Source: JABDKJ01 sp964609215
Lineage (GTDB): Bacteria; Bacteroidota; Bacteroidia; Flavobacteriales_D; JABDKJ01
Assembly (NCBI GenBank): GCA_964609215.1
Contig: CAZSQZ010000016.1
Location: forward strand, 1-64,000
Direction of reading: 5' to 3'
Length of the DNA: 64,000 nucleotides
Both the position numbers and the translations under genes were made by a program. The notes beneath the pieces are model-generated. The model ran no database searches. It worked only from the letters and a program-made list of their open reading frames with translations, and was not told where the DNA came from. This document shows, one piece after another, positions 53,844-62,826 of this stretch. Position 1 is the first letter of the stretch. The number at the start of each line of letters is the position of its first letter.

Positions 53844-54689
53844 ATGAGCTGGTACAAGAGAATAAAAGAGGGAATAACCACATCCACCAAGGATAAAAAG
53901 GAAACCCCAGAAGGATTATGGCATAAATGCCCGAAATGTCAGACATTAACGGCTAAAGAGGAATTTGCCGCAAATATTTGGGTGTGTCCCAAATGCGAAC
54001 GTCACGATCGTATTGGTTCCGAAGAATATTTCAACATCATTTACAATGATGGTCGCTGTAAGGAACTTTTCCCAAAAATTGCCTCTGGAGATCCACTTAA
54101 TTTTGTCGATACCAAAAAGTATACTGATCGTTTAAAAGCGGCTCAAAAGAAAACGGGCTTAACAGATGCTGTCAGAGTAGCATGTGGAAGAATTGAAGAC
54201 GAAGACTTGGTTATAGCTGCAATGGATTTCTCCTTTATTGGCGGCTCAATGGGTTCTGCTGTTGGTGAAAAAATTGCTCGTGCGGTAGATTATTGTGTGA
54301 AGTATGAAATACCCTTAATGATTATCTCAAAATCCGGTGGAGCAAGAATGATGGAAGCCAGTTTCTCCTTGATGCAATTGGCGAAAATTTCCGCAAAACT
54401 CACCTTGCTTGCTAAAGCAAAGGTTCCTTATATCTCTTTCTTAACAGATCCAACTACAGGTGGAGTTACCGCTTCTTATGCTATGTTGGGAGATGTAAAT
54501 ATTGCAGAACCTGGTGCCTTAATTGGTTTTGCGGGACCAAGAGTTGTTAAGGAGACCATTGGTAGAGACCTACCAAAAGGTTTTCAAACATCAGAATTCG
54601 TTTTGGAACATGGTTTCCTAGATCTAATAGTCCAGAGATCTGAGCTTAGAAATACGCTCTTGAGATTAATAAAAATGTTTAAGGATTGA
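53844..54689 (+). CDS. accD: Acetyl-CoA carboxylase carboxyltransferase subunit beta
   Basis: 281 residues with the AccD zinc finger C29-x2-C32 and C48-x2-C51 (HKCPKCQ...VCPKCERHD) and the crotonase-like carboxyltransferase core (AMDFSFIGGSMGSAVGEK, SKSGGARMMEASFSLMQLAK, TDPTTGGVTASYAMLGD). With AccA it transfers carboxyl groups from carboxybiotin to acetyl-CoA, the first step of fatty-acid synthesis. accA and accBC are not in the window. It is convergent with the TonB-receptor gene, the stops being one base apart. Confidence 0.97.
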   Translation: MSWYKRIKEGITTSTKDKKETPEGLWHKCPKCQTLTAKEEFAANIWVCPKCERHDRIGSEEYFNIIYNDGRCKELFPKIASGDPLNFVDTKKYTDRLKAAQKKTGLTDAVRVACGRIEDEDLVIAAMDFSFIGGSMGSAVGEKIARAVDYCVKYEIPLMIISKSGGARMMEASFSLMQLAKISAKLTLLAKAKVPYISFLTDPTTGGVTASYAMLGDVNIAEPGALIGFAGPRVVKETIGRDLPKGFQTSEFVLEHGFLDLIVQRSELRNTLLRLIKMFKD

Positions 54690-54690
54690 T

Positions 54691-57012
54691 CTAAAAGGAC
54701 AATCTAACAGACAGACTAACATTTCTTCCTAAATCATCAGAAAAATACCTCAAACGATTAAGGTAATCGCGATACCTTGTATTCAATAGATTTTCAACTT
54801 TCAATACAAACCTCCATCTTTTCTTTCTTGACTGTAGCTCACCAGAAATTTTCATTCCCAGCAAAGCATAAGGATCCGGAACATCTTGAAAGTCAAATTC
54901 ATTCAAATCTGTATCCTGTCTAAATACGTATCGGTAATTGAAATTAATTTCTGGGTTTTCAAGGCCTCTCTTATCTGATTTGGATCTGGAATGGAATCGA
55001 TACGTAAGTGCTCCATTTAAAGCGTTCGCTGGTATGAATTGAAATGGACGATTTAAATCTAGGTTCCTTGCTTTTAGATAAGAATAATTTCCTGATATAT
55101 GAATGGACTCATTGAGTGCATGTTTAGCCCTGAGTTCAAAGCCCGTCATAGTTGCGTTATTCTGAGCATAATTAAATACAGGGAAGGAACCTCTAATCGT
55201 CAAACGTATTTCTCCAGTGCTATTGAGATGGATAAAATTTTCAATAAAATTTGCGAAAACCAAAGCTTCTAAAGAGGTACGTTCCGATATTTCCCATTGG
55301 TTTCTAAGTGCAAATTTAAAGGCATTTTCCATTGTTAAGGTGGTGTCACCTTCCTCTATTCCACTCACACCTTGATGTAATCCACCACTATATAACTCAT
55401 TGATTCCAGGATTTCTCTGAACAAAGCCAGCATTTACTTCCACTTTTAATTTCTCTAAGTATTCTCTACTCAGATTTATGCTAGCTGCCAACTTGTGATA
55501 AGGGTTTTTGAAGTCAACAAAACGTCTGGGTAAATCTGAACTCACTGCAAGCACATCCTGGTATAAAAAATCATATCTTAAACCCAAACCATAAGTCCAA
55601 TTATCTGATTTTTTTTCCGTTAAAATGAATGCCCCAATTTCAGTTTGAAGATAATTTGGAATAAGTGGAAGAATTCCAGTTGTAAAATCATTATTGTTAT
55701 CCGTAACCGTAAATTGAGCACCTGTTTTTATATTATGCTTGCCTATACGCTTTGCGTATTTCAACCCCGTAAAAAAAGTATATTGCTCTATACTAAGAGC
55801 TGGTATCTTACTTCGTCCACCTCTTCTAATATCAAATTCTTTTCTATCATTTAATTGGAATGCCGTAGTAAAGTCAATTGAGCTCCCCCTAACAAAAAAA
55901 TGCTTCCAATTTAACTTTGCCAAATGATGACTCACTGTTTGTCTTGGCGCTTCAATACCATATGAAAATTCTTCTTCTGTGAAAAAGGGTTCATCTTTAG
56001 CAAAAGCCATTTGAAGATTGGTCAGGTTACTTATATGGGATCCACGCAAAACACCTAATTCAGCATTGAATGTAGATAGATATATTTTGAGAAAGCTCGA
56101 ATCGCTAATCGCTTTCTCAAGTTGCAAAGCCAGATTAAGCTCTTCATTTCCAGTATTATTCAAAAAATAATCTGGAGCATGTCGATCCCCGGATTTTTTA
56201 ATAGTTCCACTAAGCCCCCACGCTAGGAAATTAGAGAATTTTCGCATTCTAAAATTAAGTCCTGCTCCTCGCCCATTACTCTCTAGGAACGAAATGACAC
56301 GACCATGCAAATGAGGTTCATTCTTAATTTGTTCAGGTTCAACCACAACCAAGGCCCCTAAATTGGAAGCCTGATGTTCTATTGTACCAACCCCCTTAAC
56401 CACCCTAATAGAGCCAGAGTTTAATGGGTCTATTTCAGGACTGTGATCATTGCCCCATTGTTGCCCACTTTGTGGAATTCCATTGTTAATTATACTTAAT
56501 CTATTTCCGGTAAGTCCCTGAACTACGGGCTTTGCAATTGCACCTCCATTTCGCATCACACTCACACCCGTTAAACCTTCTAAGATGGTTGCCAAATCCT
56601 TATTGGATTGGTCTTGAATATTTTGTCTGGAAATGGTCTGCGATATATCCAAAGATGGATCTCGTTCATCCTCAATAACCACATCTTCTAAAGTATGACC
56701 ATGATCCATCACAATGGTTAGTGTCGTATCCGAAGCCAATCTTATAAATAATTCCACTGGCTCACATGCAATATGACTCACCACTAAATGAAAATCACCA
56801 GGACAAAGCCCGGTGATTTTATACTTGCCATTTTGATCGGAGACCACTCCCCGATCGACATCCTTAATATAAACATTGGCATAAGCCAAGGGCTCGTCAT
56901 CGTGCACATCAATGACTCGCCCTTCTATAACTAATTTACATTCTTGGGCAGTCAGCCCAGAAAAAAGAAAAATAAAAAGTACTGAATATAAATTCTTATT
57001 CAACAATAACAT
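54691..57012 (-). CDS. TonB-dependent outer-membrane receptor with carboxypeptidase-like N-terminal domain
   Basis: About 773 residues: signal peptide (YSVLFIFLFSGLTAQ), a carboxypeptidase-regulatory-like beta domain (VIEGRVIDVHDDEPLAYANV), a plug (NKDLATILEGLTGVSVMRNG, GLTGNRLSIINNGIPQSGQQ) and a 22-strand barrel ending in SLSVRLSF. ATG 57012 is chosen; it lies in the last bases of the upstream lipoprotein gene, giving a ~17-base overlap in another frame, and a TTG one codon earlier is possible. It imports a substrate using the TonB proton-motive system. Its plug resembles those of metal or cobalamin receptors, but the ligand is uncertain. Confidence 0.92.
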   Translation of the reverse strand: MLLLNKNLYSVLFIFLFSGLTAQECKLVIEGRVIDVHDDEPLAYANVYIKDVDRGVVSDQNGKYKITGLCPGDFHLVVSHIACEPVELFIRLASDTTLTIVMDHGHTLEDVVIEDERDPSLDISQTISRQNIQDQSNKDLATILEGLTGVSVMRNGGAIAKPVVQGLTGNRLSIINNGIPQSGQQWGNDHSPEIDPLNSGSIRVVKGVGTIEHQASNLGALVVVEPEQIKNEPHLHGRVISFLESNGRGAGLNFRMRKFSNFLAWGLSGTIKKSGDRHAPDYFLNNTGNEELNLALQLEKAISDSSFLKIYLSTFNAELGVLRGSHISNLTNLQMAFAKDEPFFTEEEFSYGIEAPRQTVSHHLAKLNWKHFFVRGSSIDFTTAFQLNDRKEFDIRRGGRSKIPALSIEQYTFFTGLKYAKRIGKHNIKTGAQFTVTDNNNDFTTGILPLIPNYLQTEIGAFILTEKKSDNWTYGLGLRYDFLYQDVLAVSSDLPRRFVDFKNPYHKLAASINLSREYLEKLKVEVNAGFVQRNPGINELYSGGLHQGVSGIEEGDTTLTMENAFKFALRNQWEISERTSLEALVFANFIENFIHLNSTGEIRLTIRGSFPVFNYAQNNATMTGFELRAKHALNESIHISGNYSYLKARNLDLNRPFQFIPANALNGALTYRFHSRSKSDKRGLENPEINFNYRYVFRQDTDLNEFDFQDVPDPYALLGMKISGELQSRKKRWRFVLKVENLLNTRYRDYLNRLRYFSDDLGRNVSLSVRLSF

Positions 57013-57571
57013 CAAAGGTCACTTCAATATCTACTTCTCCTTCAGCGTTTGTAATATCTCCATCGGAAACACCAGCTGCATCTTTCATTGGTTCGTGAAT
57101 TAATGTAACGGTCAATGTTCCGTTTCCGGCAGCCCCAGTTTGAACTTGATTGATTAAGCCAAGTGGGTTTCCATCAGCATCAGTATCTCCATAAGTAATT
57201 GCCATATTTGGAACGGTACTTTGAAAAAAGACCTGATGTTCAAGAGCTTCTTCCTCTACCTCTAAGGTAATGTCCTCAGCCGGAGTCTCAGCTTCATTTA
57301 AAAATGTCATTACCGCAGTGTATTCTGTATTTTCAGCTAAGATGGTTAAAATACTGTCGGTAACAATAGGTGTATTACCACCATCTCCATCCAGATCCTG
57401 GAACTGAAAAACAACATTGTCACCGCCTGCCGTTGGAGTTAGGGTCATTCTTAGTGTAGTAATTACTTCTTCTTCGTTTGGAGGATCGGGTGGAGTCATT
57501 TCATCATCATCACATCCTTGAATCAAAACAAGGAATGCAACAAATAAAATCGAGTTTCTTAAAAATTTCAT
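56996..57571 (-). CDS. Lipoprotein paired with the TonB-dependent receptor
   Basis: 191 residues with a lipoprotein signal (ILFVAFLVLIQGCDDDEM, Cys20). The mature protein is Asp/Glu-rich and beta-rich, with EEVITTLRMTLTPTAGG, FQFQDLDGDGGNTP and an EVEEEALEHQ segment. I recognise this as a flavobacterial family usually placed beside a TonB receptor of this type. It may be a surface ligand-binding partner. It overlaps the receptor gene, so translation is probably coupled. A palindrome lies upstream. Confidence 0.78.
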   Translation of the reverse strand: MKFLRNSILFVAFLVLIQGCDDDEMTPPDPPNEEEVITTLRMTLTPTAGGDNVVFQFQDLDGDGGNTPIVTDSILTILAENTEYTAVMTFLNEAETPAEDITLEVEEEALEHQVFFQSTVPNMAITYGDTDADGNPLGLINQVQTGAAGNGTLTVTLIHEPMKDAAGVSDGDITNAEGEVDIEVTFDVIVE

Positions 57572-57594
57572 TTAAATATATTTTACTAATGTGA

Positions 57595-57627
57595 GGCGAA
57601 TATATAATTTAAATGCAACAATGTTGC
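57595..57627 (-). promoter_or_regulatory. Palindrome over a possible promoter of the lipoprotein-receptor operon
   Basis: GCAACA-A-TGTTGC (57615-57627) is a 6-bp inverted repeat with a one-base centre. It lies 44-56 bases before the lipoprotein ATG, upstream of TATATTCG, a possible -7 element (57602-57595). A site of this shape before a TonB receptor is typical of a metal-responsive Fur-family regulator, but no family consensus was verified. Confidence 0.4.
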
Positions 57628-57816
57628 GTTTAGAGGATTTTTTTTCTCTTGTTCTTTGTTTTTAGGTTTCCATTATTTAAATGAATCCAAATATTCTATG
57701 GATGAAAAACAAGTTAGACTTCCATAGTTACTTGATCAGATTGGATAACATTAATGTATAATCTATCTAAAAACTCTGTTAATTTTATAGACTTAAAGAA
57801 TGCAACTCAAAAACAA

Positions 57817-58926
57817 ATGAAAAAAAATTGCCTTTTTATTCTAGTTTTCGTCTTCCATACTTTTTGTCCGTTCGCCCAAGTTCCAAGCCCTGAGTTAACT
57901 AAAGAAGTAAAATTTAGCGAACACAATTTTATTCCCTTCTATAACCTAAAGAAAAAAAACAATAGCACTTTTTTTCAAGGCAATAAAAAGAAGAAAAAGT
58001 ATTTTGAAGGGTGGTATTATAAAATGGTCGCAGAAGATGGTAAATCAATAATCAGTGTAATACCAGGTATCTCTTTGTCCACAACAGGAGAAGAACAACA
58101 CGCATTTATTCAGATAATAAATGGTTTAACCGCTCAAACAAGTTATCATTCATTTCCAATAGAATCCTTTTCATTCTCAAAAAAAGAGTTCGCAATTAAA
58201 ATTGGTGAAAATTATTTTTCAAAGGAAAATCTTGTTTTGAACATAAACGAAGATTCTACCAATATATCGGCTAAGGTAGCTATGTCCAATATTACAGAAT
58301 ATTCAAAGCGGAAATTTGTAAAGAGAAATATTATGGGCTGGTATCGTAGGGTTCCTTTCATGCAATGCTATCATGGTGTTGTTAGCTTAACACATGATCT
58401 CAATGGACAAGTAATCATTAACGGTGATGCACATAATTTTAATTCTGGAAAGGGTTATATAGAAAAAGATTGGGGCGCCAGTATGCCTTCATCCTGGATT
58501 TGGATGCAGTGCAATAATTTTCAAAAATCTAATAGTTCATTTATGATTTCTATTGCAGATGTGCCTTTTTTAAAAAAATCCTTCAATGGCTTTCTAGGTT
58601 TTCTTTATCATAATGAAAAGGTTTACAGGTTTGCTACCTATCGCAACTCAAAACTTAAGCTTATAATTCTAAATGAAAACACTGTTAAGATTCAAATTAA
58701 TAACCGAAAGGAAACAATTGAAATCGAAGCCAAAAGAAACAATACTGGTTTATTAAAAGCACCTGTTGAGGGAAGTATGGATAGACGCATTGCTGAAAGC
58801 ATTGATACTGAAATACGCCTTAAATTATTTGACAAAAGAGGCAATCTATTGTATTCTGATCAATCAAAAATTGCTGGATTTGAATTGGTAGGAGATATCA
58901 AAAGCCTTATAGATAAAGTAAATTAG
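57817..58926 (+). CDS. Exported tocopherol-cyclase-family protein
   Basis: 369 residues from ATG 57817, which begins a signal peptide (LFILVFVFHTFCPFAQ); the frame is open 21 codons further upstream. The tocopherol-cyclase family pattern is clear: KYFEGWYYKMV, EEQHAFIQIINGLT, NIMGWYRRVPFMQCYHGVVS, GYIEKDWGASMPSSWIWMQC. In plants and cyanobacteria this family (VTE1) closes the chromanol ring of vitamin E. Here a signal peptide puts it outside the cytoplasm, so true tocopherol synthesis is unlikely. The substrate is unknown. Confidence 0.82.
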   Translation: MKKNCLFILVFVFHTFCPFAQVPSPELTKEVKFSEHNFIPFYNLKKKNNSTFFQGNKKKKKYFEGWYYKMVAEDGKSIISVIPGISLSTTGEEQHAFIQIINGLTAQTSYHSFPIESFSFSKKEFAIKIGENYFSKENLVLNINEDSTNISAKVAMSNITEYSKRKFVKRNIMGWYRRVPFMQCYHGVVSLTHDLNGQVIINGDAHNFNSGKGYIEKDWGASMPSSWIWMQCNNFQKSNSSFMISIADVPFLKKSFNGFLGFLYHNEKVYRFATYRNSKLKLIILNENTVKIQINNRKETIEIEAKRNNTGLLKAPVEGSMDRRIAESIDTEIRLKLFDKRGNLLYSDQSKIAGFELVGDIKSLIDKVN

Positions 58927-59153
58927 ATGAACAGCTGGTATGAAATTAAGGGATGAAGTGCTAGCCTAAAACAATACTGGATTCATAATATTAAGGAAGG
59001 TCAATAAATTAATTTATCAAAAACCGCATTATAGCTGCTACAAACATTTATCCTCTTTTAAACCTACCAAGGCGAGAATTCAATACTTATGGTCAATAGG
59101 GCATTTATAATTTATTCAAATCTAAGCCAACCTATTTTTTTGTTTATTTAAGC

Positions 59154-61094
59154 ATGAAAGCCAAATTCAAGGAAAAGCTGCGTTACAGATTTGAGAAGTA
59201 TTTAAACAAGGGAGGCTTCTCTATTTTCACTAGTCTATTCGTACTCTTTATTTTACTTTTTCTATTCATGATTTTTGTGAGGTGGATAATGACTTCCATC
59301 TGGCCTTCTCTTGCATATACTGATAATTTCTTTGATGACATTTGGTTTACTTGGCTACAAATGACCGATCCTGGGAATATGAATCAGGATAATTTAGCTC
59401 CTACCTGGCTTAAAATCACAACGGTTTTATCAGGTGTAATTGGTGTTGTCATTCTTTCCATGCTTATTGCTTTTATTACGACTACCTTAGAATCTGTTTT
59501 TTACAATTTCAGAAAAGGTAGAGGAAAAGTTATTGAAGGTGAACACACACTCATATTAGGTTGGAATGAACGAGTTGTTGATATTATTAAAGAGCTGATT
59601 TTGGCCAATGAAAGCGAATCTTATGCGTCTGTGGTTATTCTCTCTCATGAAGACAAGGAAATTATGGATGACTTGCTTGCCAAAAGAATCCCCAAACGAA
59701 TGTCAACAACTATTATCACTACTACAGGTGATTATGCCAACATAAATGAACTAAACAGGGTAAGTGTGCAGGATGCTAAGTCTGTTATTCTATTGGCCAA
59801 TTGTTCTGAAAGTGCTGCACATGAAGAAAAAGTAGCCTCAGATGTTCAGTCCATAAAAGCCATTATGGCTATTATCTCGTGCCAGAATGGAAATAATGAA
59901 CTCCCCATAATTGCGGAGATATTTAATGAGGACAAGCGGCAACTCATTTCCTATTTTCAGGATGAAAACATTATCGCCTTAGACTCCTGGGAAATCATGG
60001 GTAAACTATTGGTACAGACTTCACTTACCAGTGGTTTGGAAATGGTCTATAATGAGATCTTATCTTTTGATGGTGGAGAAATTTACTTCTATGAAGCCAA
60101 TTGGAATAGTGTTTTGTTTGGGCAACTCCCCTATCATTTTGAGGATGGAATTCCCTTAGGAGTTTACAGTGAAGATGAGGGTTTAAGATTGAGACCAGGG
60201 CGTGAATATTTGCTTAAGTCAGAAGATCAAATTGTGATTCTGGCTGAAGATGATTCAACGATTAATTTTCAAGAGAACGCCATTCATGCTCCCAAGGAAA
60301 TTAGGTTTATAGCAAATGCAAAAGAACCTGTGCAAAAATCGGTTTTGATTTTAGGATGGCACAGTGTGGCTGAGATTTTTATTAGTGAGTCTTCTGATTA
60401 CCTAAAAGAAGGTTCAACTTTTAATATTTGCTTTAATCAACCGCATGAAGAGCTAATAAATCGTATAGAAGAATTAAAAGAGCTATACTCAGATTTTGAA
60501 ATAAATCTCATTAATCAGAATCCTTTGGTAATGGAGGAATTACTGGAACTGAAACCTTTCGAACACGACAATGTCATTATCCTTTCTCAGGAAGCTGTTT
60601 TAAAAAGCGCGGATAAAATTGATTCCGACACTTTAATTATTCTTTTGCTTCTCAGAAAAATTAAGGAAACACAACTGAACGTGGATACAAAAATTATCAC
60701 TCAGGTATTGAATTCAGATAATCAGGAAATTATCACTCAAACAGACGTAGATGATTTTATAATCAGTAATAAATTGATCACCATGATTCTTGCACAGTTG
60801 AGTGAAGAGCCTTTAATTATGAATTTTTATGAAGACATTTTCTCTGAGGATGGAAGTGAGATTTATGTTAAATCTATAGCCTTATATACAGATAAGTTTC
60901 CGTTGAACGTTCGTTTTGGAGATGTTTTGGGCTTGGCAAATCAAAGGGATGAAATTTGCCTTGGAATTCGAAAGGGAAGTGAAAGCAAGAATTCCAGCAA
61001 GAATTTTGGAGTAACCTTGAATTTGCCTAAAGATGAGATGGTGACTTTAGAAAAGGAAGATTTTTTGGTGGTGCTGTCTGAAGATGAACTTTAA
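59154..61094 (+). CDS. CASTOR/POLLUX/SYM8-type ion channel with RCK domains
   Basis: 646 residues: basic N-terminus, two transmembrane helices (FTSLFVLFILLFLFMIFV near 25-45 and ITTVLSGVIGVVILSMLIAF near 88-112) bracketing a pore-like segment (FFDDIWFTWLQMTDPGNM), then two RCK/TrkA-N-type domains (TLILGWNERVVDIIKEL from ~131 and SVLILGWHSVAEIFISE from ~395). This is the architecture of the DMI1/CASTOR channel family, and the bacterial homologues are presumed potassium or calcium channels. The canonical TVGYG filter is absent; the pore motif reads QMTDPG. It is monocistronic, with 227 AT-rich bases ahead of it. Confidence 0.9.
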   Translation: MKAKFKEKLRYRFEKYLNKGGFSIFTSLFVLFILLFLFMIFVRWIMTSIWPSLAYTDNFFDDIWFTWLQMTDPGNMNQDNLAPTWLKITTVLSGVIGVVILSMLIAFITTTLESVFYNFRKGRGKVIEGEHTLILGWNERVVDIIKELILANESESYASVVILSHEDKEIMDDLLAKRIPKRMSTTIITTTGDYANINELNRVSVQDAKSVILLANCSESAAHEEKVASDVQSIKAIMAIISCQNGNNELPIIAEIFNEDKRQLISYFQDENIIALDSWEIMGKLLVQTSLTSGLEMVYNEILSFDGGEIYFYEANWNSVLFGQLPYHFEDGIPLGVYSEDEGLRLRPGREYLLKSEDQIVILAEDDSTINFQENAIHAPKEIRFIANAKEPVQKSVLILGWHSVAEIFISESSDYLKEGSTFNICFNQPHEELINRIEELKELYSDFEINLINQNPLVMEELLELKPFEHDNVIILSQEAVLKSADKIDSDTLIILLLLRKIKETQLNVDTKIITQVLNSDNQEIITQTDVDDFIISNKLITMILAQLSEEPLIMNFYEDIFSEDGSEIYVKSIALYTDKFPLNVRFGDVLGLANQRDEICLGIRKGSESKNSSKNFGVTLNLPKDEMVTLEKEDFLVVLSEDEL

Positions 61095-61120
61095 CTATAT
61101 TTACTGGAAAAAGAAAAGAA

Positions 61121-61291
61121 TTGAGACCAAAGATATTGTATGACGGGCCAGCTGCAAAGCCAAAGAATGGGCTAAGCGAAAGTGATTTTTTTGCCATCTT
61201 AACGTTTCTAATTCCTTCATGCATTTTTGCTGTATTATTTACTTTTACAGCAATGGTTGTCTTTTTTTTCTTCAATGTTTTTCTTTGGTAG
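61121..61291 (+). CDS. Possible small membrane protein, TTG start
   Basis: A 56-residue frame from TTG 61121 to TAG 61289-61291. It starts RPKILYDGPAAKPKNGLSES and continues with a convincing transmembrane helix (FFAILTFLIPSCIFAVLFTF, TAMVVFFFFNVFLW). The frame opens after TGA 61085. An 82-codon frame on the other strand overlaps and may simply reflect composition. Expression and conservation are untested, hence low confidence. Confidence 0.35.
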   Translation: MRPKILYDGPAAKPKNGLSESDFFAILTFLIPSCIFAVLFTFTAMVVFFFFNVFLW

Positions 61292-61367
61292 CAATTGCTA
61301 GCATCAGTTATTTAAAATTTGGTCTTACTACTATTTCTTTAAAATTTAAAACTAGACTTCAACGAAA

Positions 61368-62288
61368 ATGAAAAAATCAGTTCATATGAAAACAAAACTT
61401 ATTCTCGCTGTTATTTTAATATGCCAAAGTATATATGGGCAAGACGATAGCTACAAAAAGGAACTAGTAGAGATTACAAAAATATATAGAAACTTTCATT
61501 TCCGAAGCGAACCCCCTGAAAGTGTATTCCAGCAACTAAATTCTTACAGTTCAAAAGATCTGGCCTCGAGCAGAGACTTTATAGCTGAGTTAATTAAATC
61601 CAACAATCAAATTGCTACGAAAAAATATCTGGCAAAACCGGATACTGTAACATTAAAAAGCTTATACATTATACGTGGAGTAAATTGGAATATGCATGAT
61701 GCTGATGGAAAAGACAACTTTGCAGTAATCGACTCCCTGATGAATGAGAAAACCAATTATTACGAGTTATTATCGTGCTACTACGGAATGCTTTTTACCG
61801 CTGTTGGCAATAAGAATAGGCCTTTTGATATGTCTTCTACTAATTTCACCTTGTGGGATTATAACTTGGAAAATGATACAGAAAAAGGAATTTTCTTTTT
61901 AGAAAGCATGGAAACTTTTGGAAGTTTAATTTGGGGTTATATGAATATTCCTAAACCTCCAAACTACAAAAAGGCTTTAGAATTCATTGAATTATACCCT
62001 ACTTATAATAGTCAAGCATATTATAAATATCTAGATTTAAATTTTCCTGACTTCAAGGTTACTACAGATAAGAACAAACCTAAAAAGAGCTTTAAAAAAC
62101 ACTACTTAAATAAATTCATGAACACTATTATTTACCATTCTTCATGCCTGTCCCAGAAAAAAAGGAAAAAGGATAAAGAAAAAAGATATGAAGTATTGTT
62201 AAGTTCTATTGTCAAAAATAAATCTTATTGGAAATACTCTGATACTCCGAAAGTTTTTGAGCAAATATTTAATAAAGTTGCTGAATAA
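61368..62288 (+). CDS. Secreted protein of unknown function
   Basis: 306 residues with a signal peptide (KTKLILAVILICQSIYGQ) preceded by a short basic segment; ATG 61368 or ATG 61386 (which begins the signal peptide directly) may be used. The mature protein is mainly helical with aromatic-rich segments (NYYELLSCYYGMLFTAVGN, TFGSLIWGYMNIPKPPNYKK) and a Lys-rich C-terminal third. I recognise no family; the TPR-like spacing of aromatics is only suggestive. The gap before rpsO carries the ribosomal promoter. Confidence 0.68.
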   Translation: MKKSVHMKTKLILAVILICQSIYGQDDSYKKELVEITKIYRNFHFRSEPPESVFQQLNSYSSKDLASSRDFIAELIKSNNQIATKKYLAKPDTVTLKSLYIIRGVNWNMHDADGKDNFAVIDSLMNEKTNYYELLSCYYGMLFTAVGNKNRPFDMSSTNFTLWDYNLENDTEKGIFFLESMETFGSLIWGYMNIPKPPNYKKALEFIELYPTYNSQAYYKYLDLNFPDFKVTTDKNKPKKSFKKHYLNKFMNTIIYHSSCLSQKKRKKDKEKRYEVLLSSIVKNKSYWKYSDTPKVFEQIFNKVAE

Positions 62289-62387
62289 GAAGACAATCGG
62301 ATTTGGCTTAAAAACACAACCCTCTCATATGATTTTCGTATCATTCGAAATAATTGCTTCGAATAGTGCATTATATAAAGAATACAC

Positions 62388-62395
62388 TATCTTTG
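62388..62395 (+). promoter_or_regulatory. -7 promoter element of rpsO
   Basis: TATCTTTG is a perfect TAnnTTTG -7 element, 45 bases before the rpsO ATG. A -33 TTG is not at ideal spacing (the nearest are at 62354 and a TTCG at 62358). The sequence following it (CGGCTTG) matches that after the batA -7 element (CGCCTTG), which supports a shared promoter type. Confidence 0.5.
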
Positions 62396-62440
62396 CGGCT
62401 TGAAATTTTTATCGCATAACAATCATTAAATAATATTGGA

Positions 62441-62710
62441 ATGTATTTAAGTACTGAAAAGAAAAAAGAAATATTCGCGAAGCACGGTAAAGGTGAAGCG
62501 GACACGGGTTCTCCAGAAGGGCAAATTGCCTTATTCACACACAGAATTAATCATCTGACAGAACATTTAAAAACAAACAGAAAAGATTACAACACAGAGC
62601 GATCTCTTGTGAAATTGGTAGGTAAGCGAAGAAGATTATTGGATTACCTCAAGAAAATTGAGATTGATAGATACAGAAGTATCATTAAAGAGTTGGGCAT
62701 CAGAAAGTAA
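62441..62710 (+). CDS. rpsO: 30S ribosomal protein S15
   Basis: 89 residues, exactly the S15 length and pattern: KHGKGEADTGSPEGQIALFT, RINHLTEHLKTNRKDYNTER, SLVKLVGKRRRLLDYLKK and the ELGIRK end. S15 binds 16S rRNA early in 30S assembly. It is followed by a terminator-like hairpin and by pnp, the conserved rpsO-pnp order. Confidence 0.98.
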   Translation: MYLSTEKKKEIFAKHGKGEADTGSPEGQIALFTHRINHLTEHLKTNRKDYNTERSLVKLVGKRRRLLDYLKKIEIDRYRSIIKELGIRK

Positions 62711-62746
62711 ATTGATTTCCAACAGATACATATAGATAAGATTTTT

Positions 62747-62776
62747 AGAGGCGGCCGTATAAAGCTGCCTCTTTTT
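62747..62776 (+). terminator. Hairpin between rpsO and pnp
   Basis: AGAGGCGGC and GCTGCCTCT form a 9-bp stem with one G-U pair and an 8-base loop, followed by TTTTT. In E. coli an RNase III site and a terminator lie here; the same combined role is likely, separating rpsO from pnp expression. Confidence 0.75.
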
Positions 62777-62826
62777 CTATCATCGCATCTTATTTAGAAA
62801 CAAATTATAATTAGATATATATTAAA

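Noticed and set aside
61027..61275. 82-codon minus-strand frame in the gap after the channel gene
   Set aside because: It overlaps the channel gene's end and gives a composition-biased translation; the plus-strand 56-residue membrane frame is more plausible, though also unproven.
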